Assembly: GCF_012272825.1 (NCBI RefSeq)
Contig: NZ_JAAWWS010000160.1
Span: forward strand, 1-40,437
Source: Wenzhouxiangella sp. XN79A
GTDB taxonomy: Bacteria > Pseudomonadota > Gammaproteobacteria > Xanthomonadales > Wenzhouxiangellaceae
Length of the DNA: 40,437 nucleotides
Reading direction: 5' to 3'
Part shown: positions 15,429 through 24,126 of the stretch, piece by piece
Layout: the number at the start of each line of letters is the position of its first letter
Numbering within the stretch: position 1 is the first letter of the stretch
The notes under the pieces: generated by a model
What the model was told of the DNA's origin: nothing
The model's database searches: none
What the model saw: only the letters and a program-made list of their open reading frames with translations
Program-made: the position numbers and the translations under genes

Positions 15429-16777
15429 GAATCAGCCGCGGACTCGAGCGCCCTTTTCCGCATCAGCCAGACGATCAGCAGGATCGCCGGAATGCCCAGC
15501 GCGGAGGCGTAGACGAAGAAGGTGACGTAGCCGGCGCTGTCGACGATCACGCCCGAAGGCCCGCCGATGATCTTGCCGGGCAGGGTCATGAACGAACTGA
15601 ACAAGGCATATTGCGTCGCGGTGTAGCGACGCGAAACCAGGCTGGACAGAAAGGCGATGAACACCGTGGCCGAGAAGCCGTTGGCGAAGTTGTCGGCGCC
15701 GATGGTGACGAACAGCGCCGGGATGCTGTAGCCGACCGTGGCCAGCCAGGCGAACACCAGGTTGGTCAGCGCAACCAGCAACGCGCCGGCCAGCAGCATC
15801 GGCAGGATGCCGTAGCGGGCCACGACCACGCCACCGACCATGCCGCCGATCAGCGTCATGACGATACCGAAGACCTTGGTCACGCTGGCGATTTCCGACA
15901 GGCTGAAGCCGAGATCGATGTACAGCGGATTGGCCATCGCGGCCATCGACAGGTCGCTGACCTTGTAAAGGCCGATCAGCGCCAGCAGCGGCAGGGCCAG
16001 CCAGCCGTAGCGGTGCATGAAATCGCGGAACGGCGCGATCACCGAGCCGACGATCCAGGCCCCGGCCTCCTGGCGCCAGCCGGTGGTCGCGGTGTTGGCA
16101 CGAAAGGCCTGGACCAGCGGATCGCGGTCGATGTCCAGCCGATCGGCCGACGACGGCTCGCGCGACAGCAGCACCGCCAGCATGCCCACCGACACGCAGG
16201 CGGCCATGGCCAGGTAGGCCACCGTCCAGTTCCAGAAATCGGCGATGTACAGCGCACCGGCGCCGGCCACCAGGATCGCCAGCCGGTAGCCGATGACGTA
16301 GGTCCCCGCCATCGCGGCCTGGAACTCGTCGGCATCGGATTCGATCCGGAACGCGTCGATGGTGATGTCCTGGGTGGCCGAGCAGAACGCGACCAGCAGC
16401 GCCAGCAGCGCGATCGCGGTCAGGCTGTCGGTCGGGTCGGTCAGCGCCATCGCGGCCAGCCCGGCTGCAATCCCGACCTGGGCCAGCAGCATCCACGAAC
16501 GACGCTGGCCGAGCAGCCTCGTGAGCAGCGGCAGCGGCACCCGATCGACCACCGGCGCCCACAGCACCTTGATCGAATACGTGGTGCCGATCCAGGCGAA
16601 GAAGCCGATCGCCGAGCGCGAGATCTCGTAATCGCGCAGCCAGGCCGTCAGCGTGGTGAACACCAGCAGGAACGGGAGCCCGGCGGAAAAGCCGAAGAAC
16701 AGCATCCGCACCACCGACGGCCGCGCATAGACCCGCAGCGCCTCGGACCAGCCCCGCTTCGTCGCTTCAGTGGCCAT
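15425..16777 (-). CDS. ampG: Muropeptide permease AmpG (MFS)
   Basis: AmpG imports anhydro-muropeptides released during cell-wall turnover and so feeds recycling and, in some species, beta-lactamase induction. The 450-residue protein has many hydrophobic helices throughout. AmpG-like sequence includes FFGFSAGLPFLLVFTTLTAW, LKVLWAPVVDR-type text near the N-terminus (SIKVLWAPVVDRVPLP), the loop FCSATQDITIDAFRIE, and late blocks LVSRRYTATQYALFSSF and LPGKIIGGPSGVIVD. The start at 16777 is chosen because GGAAGGGGAAGA directly precedes it; the longer open frame runs into repeat DNA. It is the first gene of a two-gene unit with the acetyltransferase. Confidence 0.92.
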   Translation of the reverse strand: MATEATKRGWSEALRVYARPSVVRMLFFGFSAGLPFLLVFTTLTAWLRDYEISRSAIGFFAWIGTTYSIKVLWAPVVDRVPLPLLTRLLGQRRSWMLLAQVGIAAGLAAMALTDPTDSLTAIALLALLVAFCSATQDITIDAFRIESDADEFQAAMAGTYVIGYRLAILVAGAGALYIADFWNWTVAYLAMAACVSVGMLAVLLSREPSSADRLDIDRDPLVQAFRANTATTGWRQEAGAWIVGSVIAPFRDFMHRYGWLALPLLALIGLYKVSDLSMAAMANPLYIDLGFSLSEIASVTKVFGIVMTLIGGMVGGVVVARYGILPMLLAGALLVALTNLVFAWLATVGYSIPALFVTIGADNFANGFSATVFIAFLSSLVSRRYTATQYALFSSFMTLPGKIIGGPSGVIVDSAGYVTFFVYASALGIPAILLIVWLMRKRALESAADS

Positions 16778-16820
16778 TCTTCCCCTTCCGGCCGCGGACA
16801 GCGGAACCCGAAGAACAATT

Positions 16821-17028
16821 GGAACCGCAGATGACCGCAGATGACCGCAGATGGAAAGAAGGAAAGGCAAAAGAACTTGAACAGGACAGGCAACGGAGGG
16901 CTTCTGCTGGCAGCGCCATGACTCCACCGGCCGCTCCGGCGCCACCACGGAACGGGACGCTGGCTACCCACGGATTCATCGACAGCATCGATTCTCTTCT
17001 GCGAACATCTGCGTAACCTGCGGTTTCA
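16821..17028. repeat. Inverted-repeat element with 10-bp internal periodicity
   Basis: Three copies of a 10-mer (CCGCAGATGA at 16825-16854) at the left end are matched in inverted orientation at 16998-17027 by a degenerate three-unit stretch (TCTGCGAACA, TCTGCGTAAC, CTGCGGTTTC). The two ends form roughly 30-bp imperfect terminal inverted repeats around about 140 bp of gene-free DNA between xthA and ampG. I recall similar short translated fragments (ICGHLR) scattered in unrelated genomes. Confidence 0.6.
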
Positions 17029-17046
17029 AGGGCTCTTGAGTGTCGT

Positions 17047-17823
17047 TCAGAGATCCGCGTCGTAGTCGAGGATCAGCGGGGCGTGGTCGGAGAAGCGGAC
17101 GTCCTTGTAGATGCGCGCCCGCTCGGCGCTGTCGGCCGGGCCGGTGCTGGTCACGTGGTAGTCGATCCGCCACCCGACGTTGTTGTCCCAGGCCCGGCCG
17201 CGGTTCGACCACCAGGTGTACTGCTCCGGCCGCGGGTCGACCCGGCGGAAGGCGTCGTGCATGCCGACGGGTCCGAAGACCTCGTCCATCCAGGCGCGCT
17301 CTTCGGGCAGGAAGCCGGAGTTCTTCTGGTTGGCCTTCCAGTTCTTCAGGTCGATTTCCTTGTGGGCGATGTTCCAGTCGCCGCAGATGATCCAGTCCCG
17401 GCCCGACGTCGCCCATTCGGCGAGCTTCGGCTTGAGATGCTCCATGCACTCGTACTTGAACTGTTGACGCTCGTCCTTCGAGGTCCCCGACGGCAGATAC
17501 AGCGAAACCACCGAGGTGGTGCCGAAATCCGCCTGCAGCCAGCGCCCCTCGCGATCGAAAGCGTCCCAGCCGAGGCCGACCTGCACCTTGTCGGGCTCCT
17601 TCCTGGCGTAGATCGCCACGCCGGAGTAGCCCTTCTTCTCCGCGTCGTGGTAGACGCAGGTGTTCATGAAGGCCGGGCGGAACGCGGGATCCTCGAGCTG
17701 CCACTCCTGCGCCTTGGTCTCCTGGATGCAGACCACGTCGGCCCGCTGGCGCTTGAGCCAGTCGAAGAAGCCCTTGCGGGCGGCGGCGCGGATTCCGTTG
17801 GCGTTCAGGCTGATGATGCGCAT
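17047..17823 (-). CDS. xthA: Exodeoxyribonuclease III / AP endonuclease
   Basis: This base-excision repair enzyme cuts at abasic sites and has 3'-5' exonuclease activity. The 258-residue protein shows the full catalytic set of the EEP family: Asn8 in SLNANGIRAA, Glu35 in VCIQETKAQE, Asp149 and Asn151 in CGDWNIAH, Asp221 in WRIDYH, and Asp246-His247 in FSDHAPL. The start MRIISLNANGIR is the normal family N-terminus. No clear ribosome site is visible. It diverges from pyrE with an 84-bp gap that must hold both promoters. Confidence 0.95.
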   Translation of the reverse strand: MRIISLNANGIRAAARKGFFDWLKRQRADVVCIQETKAQEWQLEDPAFRPAFMNTCVYHDAEKKGYSGVAIYARKEPDKVQVGLGWDAFDREGRWLQADFGTTSVVSLYLPSGTSKDERQQFKYECMEHLKPKLAEWATSGRDWIICGDWNIAHKEIDLKNWKANQKNSGFLPEERAWMDEVFGPVGMHDAFRRVDPRPEQYTWWSNRGRAWDNNVGWRIDYHVTSTGPADSAERARIYKDVRFSDHAPLILDYDADL

Positions 17824-17895
17824 GGATGAAGAGCGGGCCTCGGCGTGTCAGCGCTCATGGTAGCCGGTGGATGGTGCGAACTGGGGCGGCGGCGG

Positions 17896-17901
17896 TACAC
17901 T
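17896..17901 (+). promoter_or_regulatory. Candidate -10 box of pyrE
   Basis: TACACT lies 6 bp before the pyrE ATG. If it is the -10 box, transcription would begin at or next to the start codon, giving a leaderless mRNA. No good -35 box is seen. Confidence 0.3.
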
Positions 17902-17907
17902 GCCGAC

Positions 17908-18582
17908 ATGAACGAATGGACCCGGAAATTCATCGCGCTGGCTTGCGAGGTCGAGGCGCTGCGCTTCGGCCGCTTCGAACTGAAGTCCGGACGGATCAGC
18001 CCGTACTTCTTCAACGCCGGCCGGTTCGCCAGCGGCCGCAGCCTGGCCGGGCTGGCCGACTGCTACGCCGACGCCATCGCCGACTCGATGGCCGCCTCGG
18101 GTCTCGAGTTCGACGTGCTGTTCGGCCCGGCCTACAAGGGCATCCCGCTGTCGGCCGCGGTCGCGGTCCGGCTGTTCGACCGGCACGGCATCGATACGCC
18201 GGTGGCCTACAACCGCAAGGAAGCCAAGGACCATGGCGAAGGCGGCACGCTGGTCGGCGCGCCGATCGAGGGCCGGGTGCTGGTCGTCGACGACGTGCTG
18301 TCGGCCGGCACCGCGTTCGCCGAGGCCCGAGCCCTGATCGAGGCGGCCGGCGGTCGGGTCAGCGGATTCGCCGTCGGCCTGGATCGCCAGGAACGAGGAA
18401 CCGGCACCACCTCGGCCGGGTCGGAACTGATGAAGGCGGGCATCGATGTGATTGCCATCGCAACTCTGGGCGACCTGGTCGATGCACTTCGCGAGAATGT
18501 CGCCGGCGAGCTGGCGAGGGACGAAAATCTCTCTGCTATGCTGGCTTATCAAAGGGAATACGGAGCGGCCCCAGGGTCGTGA
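17908..18582 (+). CDS. pyrE: Orotate phosphoribosyltransferase
   Basis: PyrE converts orotate and PRPP to OMP in pyrimidine synthesis. The 224-residue protein matches the family from its first residues, with the substrate loop LKSGRISPYFFNAG at 25-38, DVLFGPAYKGIPL at 69-81, the flexible loop RKEAKDHGEGG near 103-113, and the PRPP-binding motif VLVVDDVLSAGTA at 124-136. The ATG at 17908 is chosen because sequence upstream has no family match. It diverges from xthA and is followed after 5 bp by the DUF4124 gene. Confidence 0.96.
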   Translation: MNEWTRKFIALACEVEALRFGRFELKSGRISPYFFNAGRFASGRSLAGLADCYADAIADSMAASGLEFDVLFGPAYKGIPLSAAVAVRLFDRHGIDTPVAYNRKEAKDHGEGGTLVGAPIEGRVLVVDDVLSAGTAFAEARALIEAAGGRVSGFAVGLDRQERGTGTTSAGSELMKAGIDVIAIATLGDLVDALRENVAGELARDENLSAMLAYQREYGAAPGS

Positions 18583-18587
18583 GGACC

Positions 18588-19253
18588 ATGCGCAGCCTGA
18601 CCGCACTGGTCGTGCTGGTGGCGTTGACCGACGCCGCCGCGCAGACCGTCTACAAGTGGGTCGACGAGGACGGCGAGACGCACTACAGCCAGACGTTGCC
18701 GCCCGATCGCGTCCAGCAGGAACACGCCCAGCTCGATCGCGAGGGCCGCGTGACCGCCGAAGTCGCGCGCGCGCCGACCGCCGAGGAGCGCGCCGAGCTG
18801 GCCGAGCGGATGCGGGTCGAGCGCGATGCCAGCGAGCGCGACCGACTGCAGGCCCAGCAGGACCGGCTGTTCCTGGCCGCCTACCCCACCGAGGAGGCCG
18901 TGACCGATTCGATCGACGCCCAGCGCGACGTTCTGATGGCCGAGTTCAGCTCGGTCGACTCGCTGATCGAACAGGCCCGCGTCCGGCTCAACCAATCGGT
19001 GAACCAGGCGGCCTCGATGCAGCGCAGCGGCCGCGAGGTCCCGGAGCACCTCCGCAACGACATCGCCCGCGCCCGCGGCAATCTTGCCGAGCTGAACGAC
19101 CGTCGCGCCGAGCTCGAAGACGAAATCAACGGGCTCGACGACCTGCTGGCCGAAGAGCTGGCGCGCTTCCGGCGACTGACCGACACCGGGCCGAAACCGG
19201 CCGAATCGGACCCCGCGCCGTCGGATCCGGACGACGACGCAGGCGCCGGCTGA
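18588..19253 (+). CDS. Secreted DUF4124 coiled-coil protein
   Basis: The 221-residue protein has a signal peptide (SLTALVVLVALTDAAAQ) followed at once by a DUF4124 motif (VYKWVDEDGETHYSQTLPPD). The remainder is charged and alpha-helical with probable coiled coils (ERMRVERDASERDRLQAQQD; LAELNDRRAELEDEINGLDD), ending in a Pro/Asp tail. DUF4124 proteins are envelope proteins without a settled function. GAGGACC precedes the ATG. It starts 5 bp after pyrE and ends 7 bp before the zinc-ribbon gene, so the three are probably one transcript. Confidence 0.85.
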   Translation: MRSLTALVVLVALTDAAAQTVYKWVDEDGETHYSQTLPPDRVQQEHAQLDREGRVTAEVARAPTAEERAELAERMRVERDASERDRLQAQQDRLFLAAYPTEEAVTDSIDAQRDVLMAEFSSVDSLIEQARVRLNQSVNQAASMQRSGREVPEHLRNDIARARGNLAELNDRRAELEDEINGLDDLLAEELARFRRLTDTGPKPAESDPAPSDPDDDAGAG

Positions 19254-19260
19254 GCGATCC

Positions 19261-20013
19261 GTGTATACACGCTGCGAACACTGTCGGGCCGTGCTGCCGA
19301 TTCGGCCCGAGGATCTGGCCCAGGCCGGCGGTATGGTCCGCTGCGGTTCCTGCGGCCGGACCATCAACGCGCTGGCCGCGATGTACCGCGAGCCGCCGAC
19401 GACCGGCAGCCCGCCGATCCCGGCCGACGGCATGCCGCCGATGCTGACCCCGCGCGTCGAGCAGGACGCCCTGCTCGACGGCGACGAGGCCACGGAGGCC
19501 AGCGAGCGGCCGGACCCGTCGGCCGATCTCGCCGACGACGTGCCGTCACCCGATTTCTCGCCCGACCCGCCGCCGCGCTGGGCGCGCTGGTTGTGGCCGA
19601 CCGTGGTCGTGATCGCGCTCGGCGCACTGGCCGTGCAGCTGTTCGGCCCCGAATCGCTGCGGGTCGAGCCCGAAGCGCTGGGCTTCGGGGCGCCACCGCC
19701 GATCGAGGCCTCGGAGGCCATCGAGCTGGTCTCGCGTGACCTCCACCGTCATCCCGGTCTCAGCGATGCGGTGATCGTCAGCGCTGTCCTGGTCAATCGG
19801 GCCGAGCGTCCGGTGCCGTGGCCGCGGATCGATCTGCGGCTGTTCGACGCCAGTCAGCAGGTGATCGGCCAGCGGCTGCTGGAGCCGGCCGACTACCTCG
19901 ACCCATCCGCCGACCCGGACGGCATGCTGGCGCCGAACGTCCGTCTGCCGGTGGTGCTCGAAATGGTCGTCGAAGGCTCCGCGCCGTCCGGGTTCAGCAT
20001 GAGTTTCCACTAA
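19261..20013 (+). CDS. Zinc-ribbon / DUF3426 membrane protein
   Basis: The product (250 residues, GTG start) begins with an MJ0042-type zinc ribbon using Cys5, Cys8, Cys28 and Cys31. A long Pro/Asp linker follows, then one membrane helix at about 110-128 (WLWPTVVVIALGALAVQLFG). The C-terminal periplasmic domain is of DUF3426 type (DAVIVSAVLVNRAERPVPWP, RLFDASQQVIGQRLLEPADY). The cytoplasmic ribbon and periplasmic domain suggest a signal or scaffold role, but no function is established. It lies between the DUF4124 gene and fis. A GC-rich stem (20017-20031) follows it. Confidence 0.87.
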   Translation: MYTRCEHCRAVLPIRPEDLAQAGGMVRCGSCGRTINALAAMYREPPTTGSPPIPADGMPPMLTPRVEQDALLDGDEATEASERPDPSADLADDVPSPDFSPDPPPRWARWLWPTVVVIALGALAVQLFGPESLRVEPEALGFGAPPPIEASEAIELVSRDLHRHPGLSDAVIVSAVLVNRAERPVPWPRIDLRLFDASQQVIGQRLLEPADYLDPSADPDGMLAPNVRLPVVLEMVVEGSAPSGFSMSFH

Positions 20014-20195
20014 GCGGGCGGCCACCGCCCGGCGGTCGGCAACGGGTTACGTCCCCGCTCCGGCGGCCGGCCCGGCGCGCCGGACGAATGTGATGAATTC
20101 CACATTTCGATGCCGATCCGCGCCGGTTCGGGCCATTCGCTGTGGTACGCTTTGCGGCCGTTTGCAACCGCCCCCGAGTGCCTCCGGAATCCCGC

Positions 20196-20447
20196 ATGCC
20201 GCCATCGAAACCCGAGTCGAACGGCCCGTGCCTGCGCGACGTCGTCGCCCGCTCCGTTCAGCAGTACCTTGACGATATGGGGCCGACCCCCCCCGACGAC
20301 CTGCACGACCGGATCATCCGCGAAGTCGAACAGCCGCTGATCGAGACGGTACTCAGACATACCGGCGGCAACCAGTCGCGGGCCGCGCGCATCCTCGGCA
20401 TGACCCGCTCGACCCTGCGCACCCGCATCCGGCGCTACGGCCTGTGA
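20196..20447 (+). CDS. fis: Nucleoid protein / transcription factor Fis
   Basis: Fis bends DNA and regulates rRNA and growth-phase genes. The 83-residue product is shorter than E. coli Fis (98) but keeps the core: LRDVVARSVQQYLDDMG, the dimer helix IIREVEQPLIETVLRHTGGN, and the helix-turn-helix QSRAARILGMTRSTLRTRIR near the C-terminus. The ATG at 20196 gives this family N-terminus. An extended -10-like TGGTACGCT stands about 50 bp upstream (20143-20151). Its stop overlaps the purH start (GTGA), so the two are coupled. Confidence 0.93.
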   Translation: MPPSKPESNGPCLRDVVARSVQQYLDDMGPTPPDDLHDRIIREVEQPLIETVLRHTGGNQSRAARILGMTRSTLRTRIRRYGL

Positions 20448-22012
20448 GCGGCAGCGAACCGCGCATCCGCCGCGCGCTGCTGAGCGTGTCGGACAAGCGC
20501 GGGCTGGTCGAACTCGGCCAGGCGCTGACCGGACACGGCGTCGAACTGCTGTCGACCGGCGGCTCGGCGCGCGCGCTGCGCGAGGCCGGCCTGGAGGTGA
20601 TGGACGTATCGGGCTATACCGGCTTTCCCGAGATCATGGGCGGTCGGGTCAAGACGCTGCATCCGAAGATCCACGGCGGCATCCTGGCCCGAGCCGGCGT
20701 CGATGACGCAGTGGCCGCCGACCACGGCCTGCCACCGATCGACCTGGTCGCGGTCAACCTCTATCCGTTCGCGGACACCGTGGCCGACCCGGACTGCAGC
20801 TGGGCCGATGCGATCGAGAACATCGACATCGGCGGGCCGACGCTGGTCCGCGCCGCGGCCAAGAACCACGCGCGGGTGACCGTGCTGTGCGATCCCGACG
20901 ACTACGCGACCGTGATCGCAACGCTGCCGGCTGCGCCCGACGAGGCGCTGCGCCGCCGACTGGCGACCCGGGCCTTCGCGCACACCGCCAAGTACGACGG
21001 CCAGATCAGCGAGTGGCTGTCGGCCCGCACCGACATCGATACCGGGATCGACGAACCCGGCCTGCCGCCGCGCCTGAGCCTGAACCTGGACCGTGCGGCC
21101 GCGCTGCGCTACGGCGAGAACCCGCACCAGGCCGCCGGCCTGTACGTCGAGCGCGAAGCGCCGCGGGCCGGCCTGGCCGGCGCACAACCGCTGCAGGGCA
21201 AGCCGCTGTCGTACAACAACCTGCTCGACGCCGACGCCGCGTGGAGCGCCGTGGCCGGCCTGGGCGAGGCGCCGGCCTGTGTGATCATCAAGCACACCAA
21301 CCCCTGCGGCGCCGCGCGCGGAGAGTCGCCGGAGGCGGCCTACCGCAAGGCGCTGGCCTGCGATCCGACCTCGGCCTTCGGCGGCATCCTGGCCTTCAAC
21401 CGCGAACTCGACGGCGCAACGGCCGAGGCGATCAGTCGACAGTTCGCCGAGGTCGTGCTGGCGCCCGGCTTCAGCGATGCGGCGCGCGAAGTCTTATCGG
21501 CGAAGAAGAACCTGCGCCTGATCGCGCCGGGCGACCCGGCCCGCGGATGCTACGAGCTGCGCCGCATCGACGGCGGCTGGCTGGTCCAGCAGCCCGATGC
21601 GCTGGCCTGGGATCGCGACGCGATGCAGGTGGTCACGAAACGTACGCCGGACGAGCGCGAATGGCGCGACCTGGCGTTCTGCTGGTCGGTGGTGGCCGCG
21701 GTGCGCTCCAACGCCATCGTGCTGGCCCGCGACGAGGCGACCCTCGGCATCGGCGCCGGCCAGATGAGCCGCGTCGACTCGGCCAGGATCGCCACCCGCA
21801 AGGCCGCCGAGCAGGGCCTGGCCCTCGACGGCGCGGTGCTGGCCTCCGATGCCTTCTTCCCCTTCGCCGACGGCGTCGAGACCGCCGCCGAAGCCGGCGT
21901 GAAGGCCATCGTCCAGCCCGGCGGCTCGAAGCGCGACGACGAGGTCATCGAGGCCGCCGACCGCCACGGCATCGCCATGGTGTTCACCGGCCGGCGGCAC
22001 TTCAGGCACTGA
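20444..22012 (+). CDS. purH: Bifunctional AICAR transformylase / IMP cyclohydrolase
   Basis: PurH carries out the last two steps of IMP synthesis. The 522-residue protein has the cyclohydrolase (MGS-like) domain at about 1-200 ([40 protein letters not shown]) and the transformylase domain after that ([44 protein letters not shown], near the end [13 protein letters not shown] and [13 protein letters not shown]). Catalytic Lys and His in KHTNPCG are present. Translation begins at a GTG that overlaps the fis stop. The gene converges on the Calx-beta gene with a 22-bp gap. Confidence 0.97.
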   Translation: MSGSEPRIRRALLSVSDKRGLVELGQALTGHGVELLSTGGSARALREAGLEVMDVSGYTGFPEIMGGRVKTLHPKIHGGILARAGVDDAVAADHGLPPIDLVAVNLYPFADTVADPDCSWADAIENIDIGGPTLVRAAAKNHARVTVLCDPDDYATVIATLPAAPDEALRRRLATRAFAHTAKYDGQISEWLSARTDIDTGIDEPGLPPRLSLNLDRAAALRYGENPHQAAGLYVEREAPRAGLAGAQPLQGKPLSYNNLLDADAAWSAVAGLGEAPACVIIKHTNPCGAARGESPEAAYRKALACDPTSAFGGILAFNRELDGATAEAISRQFAEVVLAPGFSDAAREVLSAKKNLRLIAPGDPARGCYELRRIDGGWLVQQPDALAWDRDAMQVVTKRTPDEREWRDLAFCWSVVAAVRSNAIVLARDEATLGIGAGQMSRVDSARIATRKAAEQGLALDGAVLASDAFFPFADGVETAAEAGVKAIVQPGGSKRDDEVIEAADRHGIAMVFTGRRHFRH

Positions 22013-22034
22013 ACCACCGCCGGCGCGGCCCGGC

Positions 22035-23252
22035 TCAGGGCCGGAACTCGAAGCCGTCGGCGAACAGCACCGTTTCGTCATCGAAGATCCGGATCACCAC
22101 GCTGGCCGGACTGATCGGCGTGGCCGCCCCATCGGTGACCTCCAGCGTCACGCGGAACTGCTCGACCGGCTCGGCGATGCCGTCGTTCAGGATCGGGATG
22201 TCGACGGTCTGGATGGTGGTCTCGCCGTCGCCCCAGCTTCGTGTCACGTCGATCGCGGTGAAGTCGCTGCCGGCGGTCGCCGACTCGGCCACGGTCCGGA
22301 TGCGCACGGTGGTCGGCCCTTCCGCCGCGCCCTCGCGGCGCACCGTCAGCGTCGCCGTGCCGAAGTCCTCCGGGATCTCGAAGAAGCCCGCGCCGAAGCG
22401 CACCGTGCCGCCGTCGATCCGGGTCAGGCCGGACAAGGCATCGACATCGGCGTCGGGCAGCGACGGATGCAGCGAATCGACCAGGTAGACCAGCGAGAAC
22501 ACGTCGGCGACCGGATCGTGCAGCAGCAGATCGTCGTCATCGAAGCCAAGGCCGTCGATCCGGCCCGGCGTGTCGAAGCTCATCAGCATCCGGCCGTCGT
22601 CGAGCACGTGCAGCGCGTCCAGGTTCAGCGCGCGCGGCACGCGGTCGCCGTCGAAGAACCCAGTCAGCTGGAACCCGTCCCAGCCGACCACGTGACTCGG
22701 CGACAGGTACGGTACCAGCGAGCCGCGCAGCGGGATGAACTGCAGGATGAACGAGTCGAACGACAGCAGCAGATCGCCGCTGAGCGGATCGAAGGCCACG
22801 GCGTCGACGTTGACCTCGTCCGGCAGGCCGGCCGAGGCCGGGTCGAAAAGCAACGTGCCCGCGCCGGTCCAGACTTCGCCGGGCCGCATCGTGACCGTCG
22901 GGCCATCGAACAGGTCCAGCGTGTCGGTAATGTCGATGGAAAAGGCGTCGAGTGCGAGGTCGTAGGCGTCGACATCGTAGCGGTGGAGGGTGGGCAACCC
23001 GCTTTCCAGCGCTTCGATGCCGGCGTAGAGATCGGTGTCGAGATTTACCCGGGCCACCTGGCTGTCGCCGAAGGTCACGCTGCCGGCGGGCCCGACGAGG
23101 ATGGCTTCGATATCCAGACTGATCAGCAGTTCCTCGAGCTCGGCGCCGATATCGATCACCCCGGCACGTGCCTGCGGAACGGCCACCGCGAAGAGCAGCG
23201 CCAGCACCCCTGCTCGCCACAGACATTGCGCGTTGTCGCGTCGCATGGCCAT
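22035..23252 (-). CDS. Secreted Calx-beta domain protein
   Basis: The 405-residue protein has a signal peptide ([19 protein letters not shown]). The middle region has repeated beta-strand segments with Asp-rich turns of the type seen in large secreted adhesion-like proteins ([20 protein letters not shown]). The C-terminal third is a Calx-beta domain ([54 protein letters not shown]). It ends with [10 protein letters not shown], a tail I recall from secreted proteins of Xanthomonadales relatives. Calx-beta folds bind calcium. Its ATG overlaps the stop of the beta-helix gene (TGATG), so the two are coupled. Confidence 0.82.
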   Translation of the reverse strand: MAMRRDNAQCLWRAGVLALLFAVAVPQARAGVIDIGAELEELLISLDIEAILVGPAGSVTFGDSQVARVNLDTDLYAGIEALESGLPTLHRYDVDAYDLALDAFSIDITDTLDLFDGPTVTMRPGEVWTGAGTLLFDPASAGLPDEVNVDAVAFDPLSGDLLLSFDSFILQFIPLRGSLVPYLSPSHVVGWDGFQLTGFFDGDRVPRALNLDALHVLDDGRMLMSFDTPGRIDGLGFDDDDLLLHDPVADVFSLVYLVDSLHPSLPDADVDALSGLTRIDGGTVRFGAGFFEIPEDFGTATLTVRREGAAEGPTTVRIRTVAESATAGSDFTAIDVTRSWGDGETTIQTVDIPILNDGIAEPVEQFRVTLEVTDGAATPISPASVVIRIFDDETVLFADGFEFRP

Positions 23253-23959
23253 CAGTCGCAGTCGGTCGACGGCGAACACCGGTTCGGGCCGATCGCGGTG
23301 CAACTGTCGCCGTTGTCGTTGGCGGACATCAGGACCTGGGAGCAGTACATGCTGAACACGCCCTGGTTGCCGTTGTTGACCACGGTGCTGTCGATCACGT
23401 GATGGGTGCCGAACACCGAACCGATCCCGGAATCCCCGTTCAGGCCGATCGAAAGCCGCCGGAAGACGCCGCCGACCGAGCCGAAGCCGATCACCGAAAC
23501 GCCCAGAGCCCCGTTGCTGGTGATCGTCACGTCCTCGACCCGGGCGTAGTTGCCGACCACGATGCCGTCGCTCCCCATGCCGCGAACCGAGCCGTTGACG
23601 ATCGTCACGTAACTCCGGCCGCTGGCGGAAATGCCGTCGCCGATGCCGGTGCCGGTGCAGCTGACCGTGCTGCCGGAGCACACCGCCGGGCCGAGCAACG
23701 CGAAGCCGTTGAGGTCGACCTGCACGTTGTCGGCGTTGACCTGGATCAGCGTCTGGTTGGCGTTGGTGGTGGTCAGGTTCGAGGTCAGGATGTAGCTGCC
23801 GGGCTCGGTCAGCGTGATCGGATAGCCGCCGGAATCGCCCGGCACGCAGCCGAACGGCGCGCACTCGGCGCTGAGTTCCCGTGCGCCTCGGTCGGCGAAG
23901 GCGGGCGAGGCAGTCAGCGCAAGCAGCGCGACGGCGGAAAGACGGGCACGAATGGACAT
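23252..23959 (-). CDS. Secreted parallel beta-helix protein
   Basis: The 235-residue protein has a signal peptide (LSAVALLALTASPAFADRG) and then beta-helix-type repeats: short strands with Asn/Asp/Ser/Gly turns (TEPGSYILTSNLTTTNANQT, NGFALLGPAV, GRSYVTIVNGSVRGMGSDGI, ARVEDVTITSNGALGVSVIG). This pattern resembles pectate-lyase-like or NosD-like folds, but I see no catalytic residues, so an enzyme role is not supported. Several cysteines may form disulfides. AAGGA lies about 8 nt before the ATG. It heads a unit with the Calx-beta gene and diverges from the TonB-receptor gene. Confidence 0.8.
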   Translation of the reverse strand: MSIRARLSAVALLALTASPAFADRGARELSAECAPFGCVPGDSGGYPITLTEPGSYILTSNLTTTNANQTLIQVNADNVQVDLNGFALLGPAVCSGSTVSCTGTGIGDGISASGRSYVTIVNGSVRGMGSDGIVVGNYARVEDVTITSNGALGVSVIGFGSVGGVFRRLSIGLNGDSGIGSVFGTHHVIDSTVVNNGNQGVFSMYCSQVLMSANDNGDSCTAIGPNRCSPSTDCD

Positions 23960-24126
23960 CGATGAATTCCTTATCTGGGAATGGGTCTACTCGATCAATC
24001 GGATACCGTGGAACAACACCGCCAGCCGCCGCCACGCCGCATCGGCCTGCTCGGCCGTGTATGCTTGCTGCCGGTCGCGGCGGCGTCGCGGTGCCCGATG
24101 TCCCTCTCGAACTGCTGAAGCCCTCG

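Noticed and set aside
16819-17016. 65-codon frame over the 10-bp repeats
   Set aside because: Repeat-derived translation (repeated ADDRR-like text); no ribosome site and no family.
24061-24126. Upstream in-frame extension of the TonB receptor
   Set aside because: It would place about 80 residues before the signal peptide; starting at 24127 leaves the signal peptide at the N-terminus.
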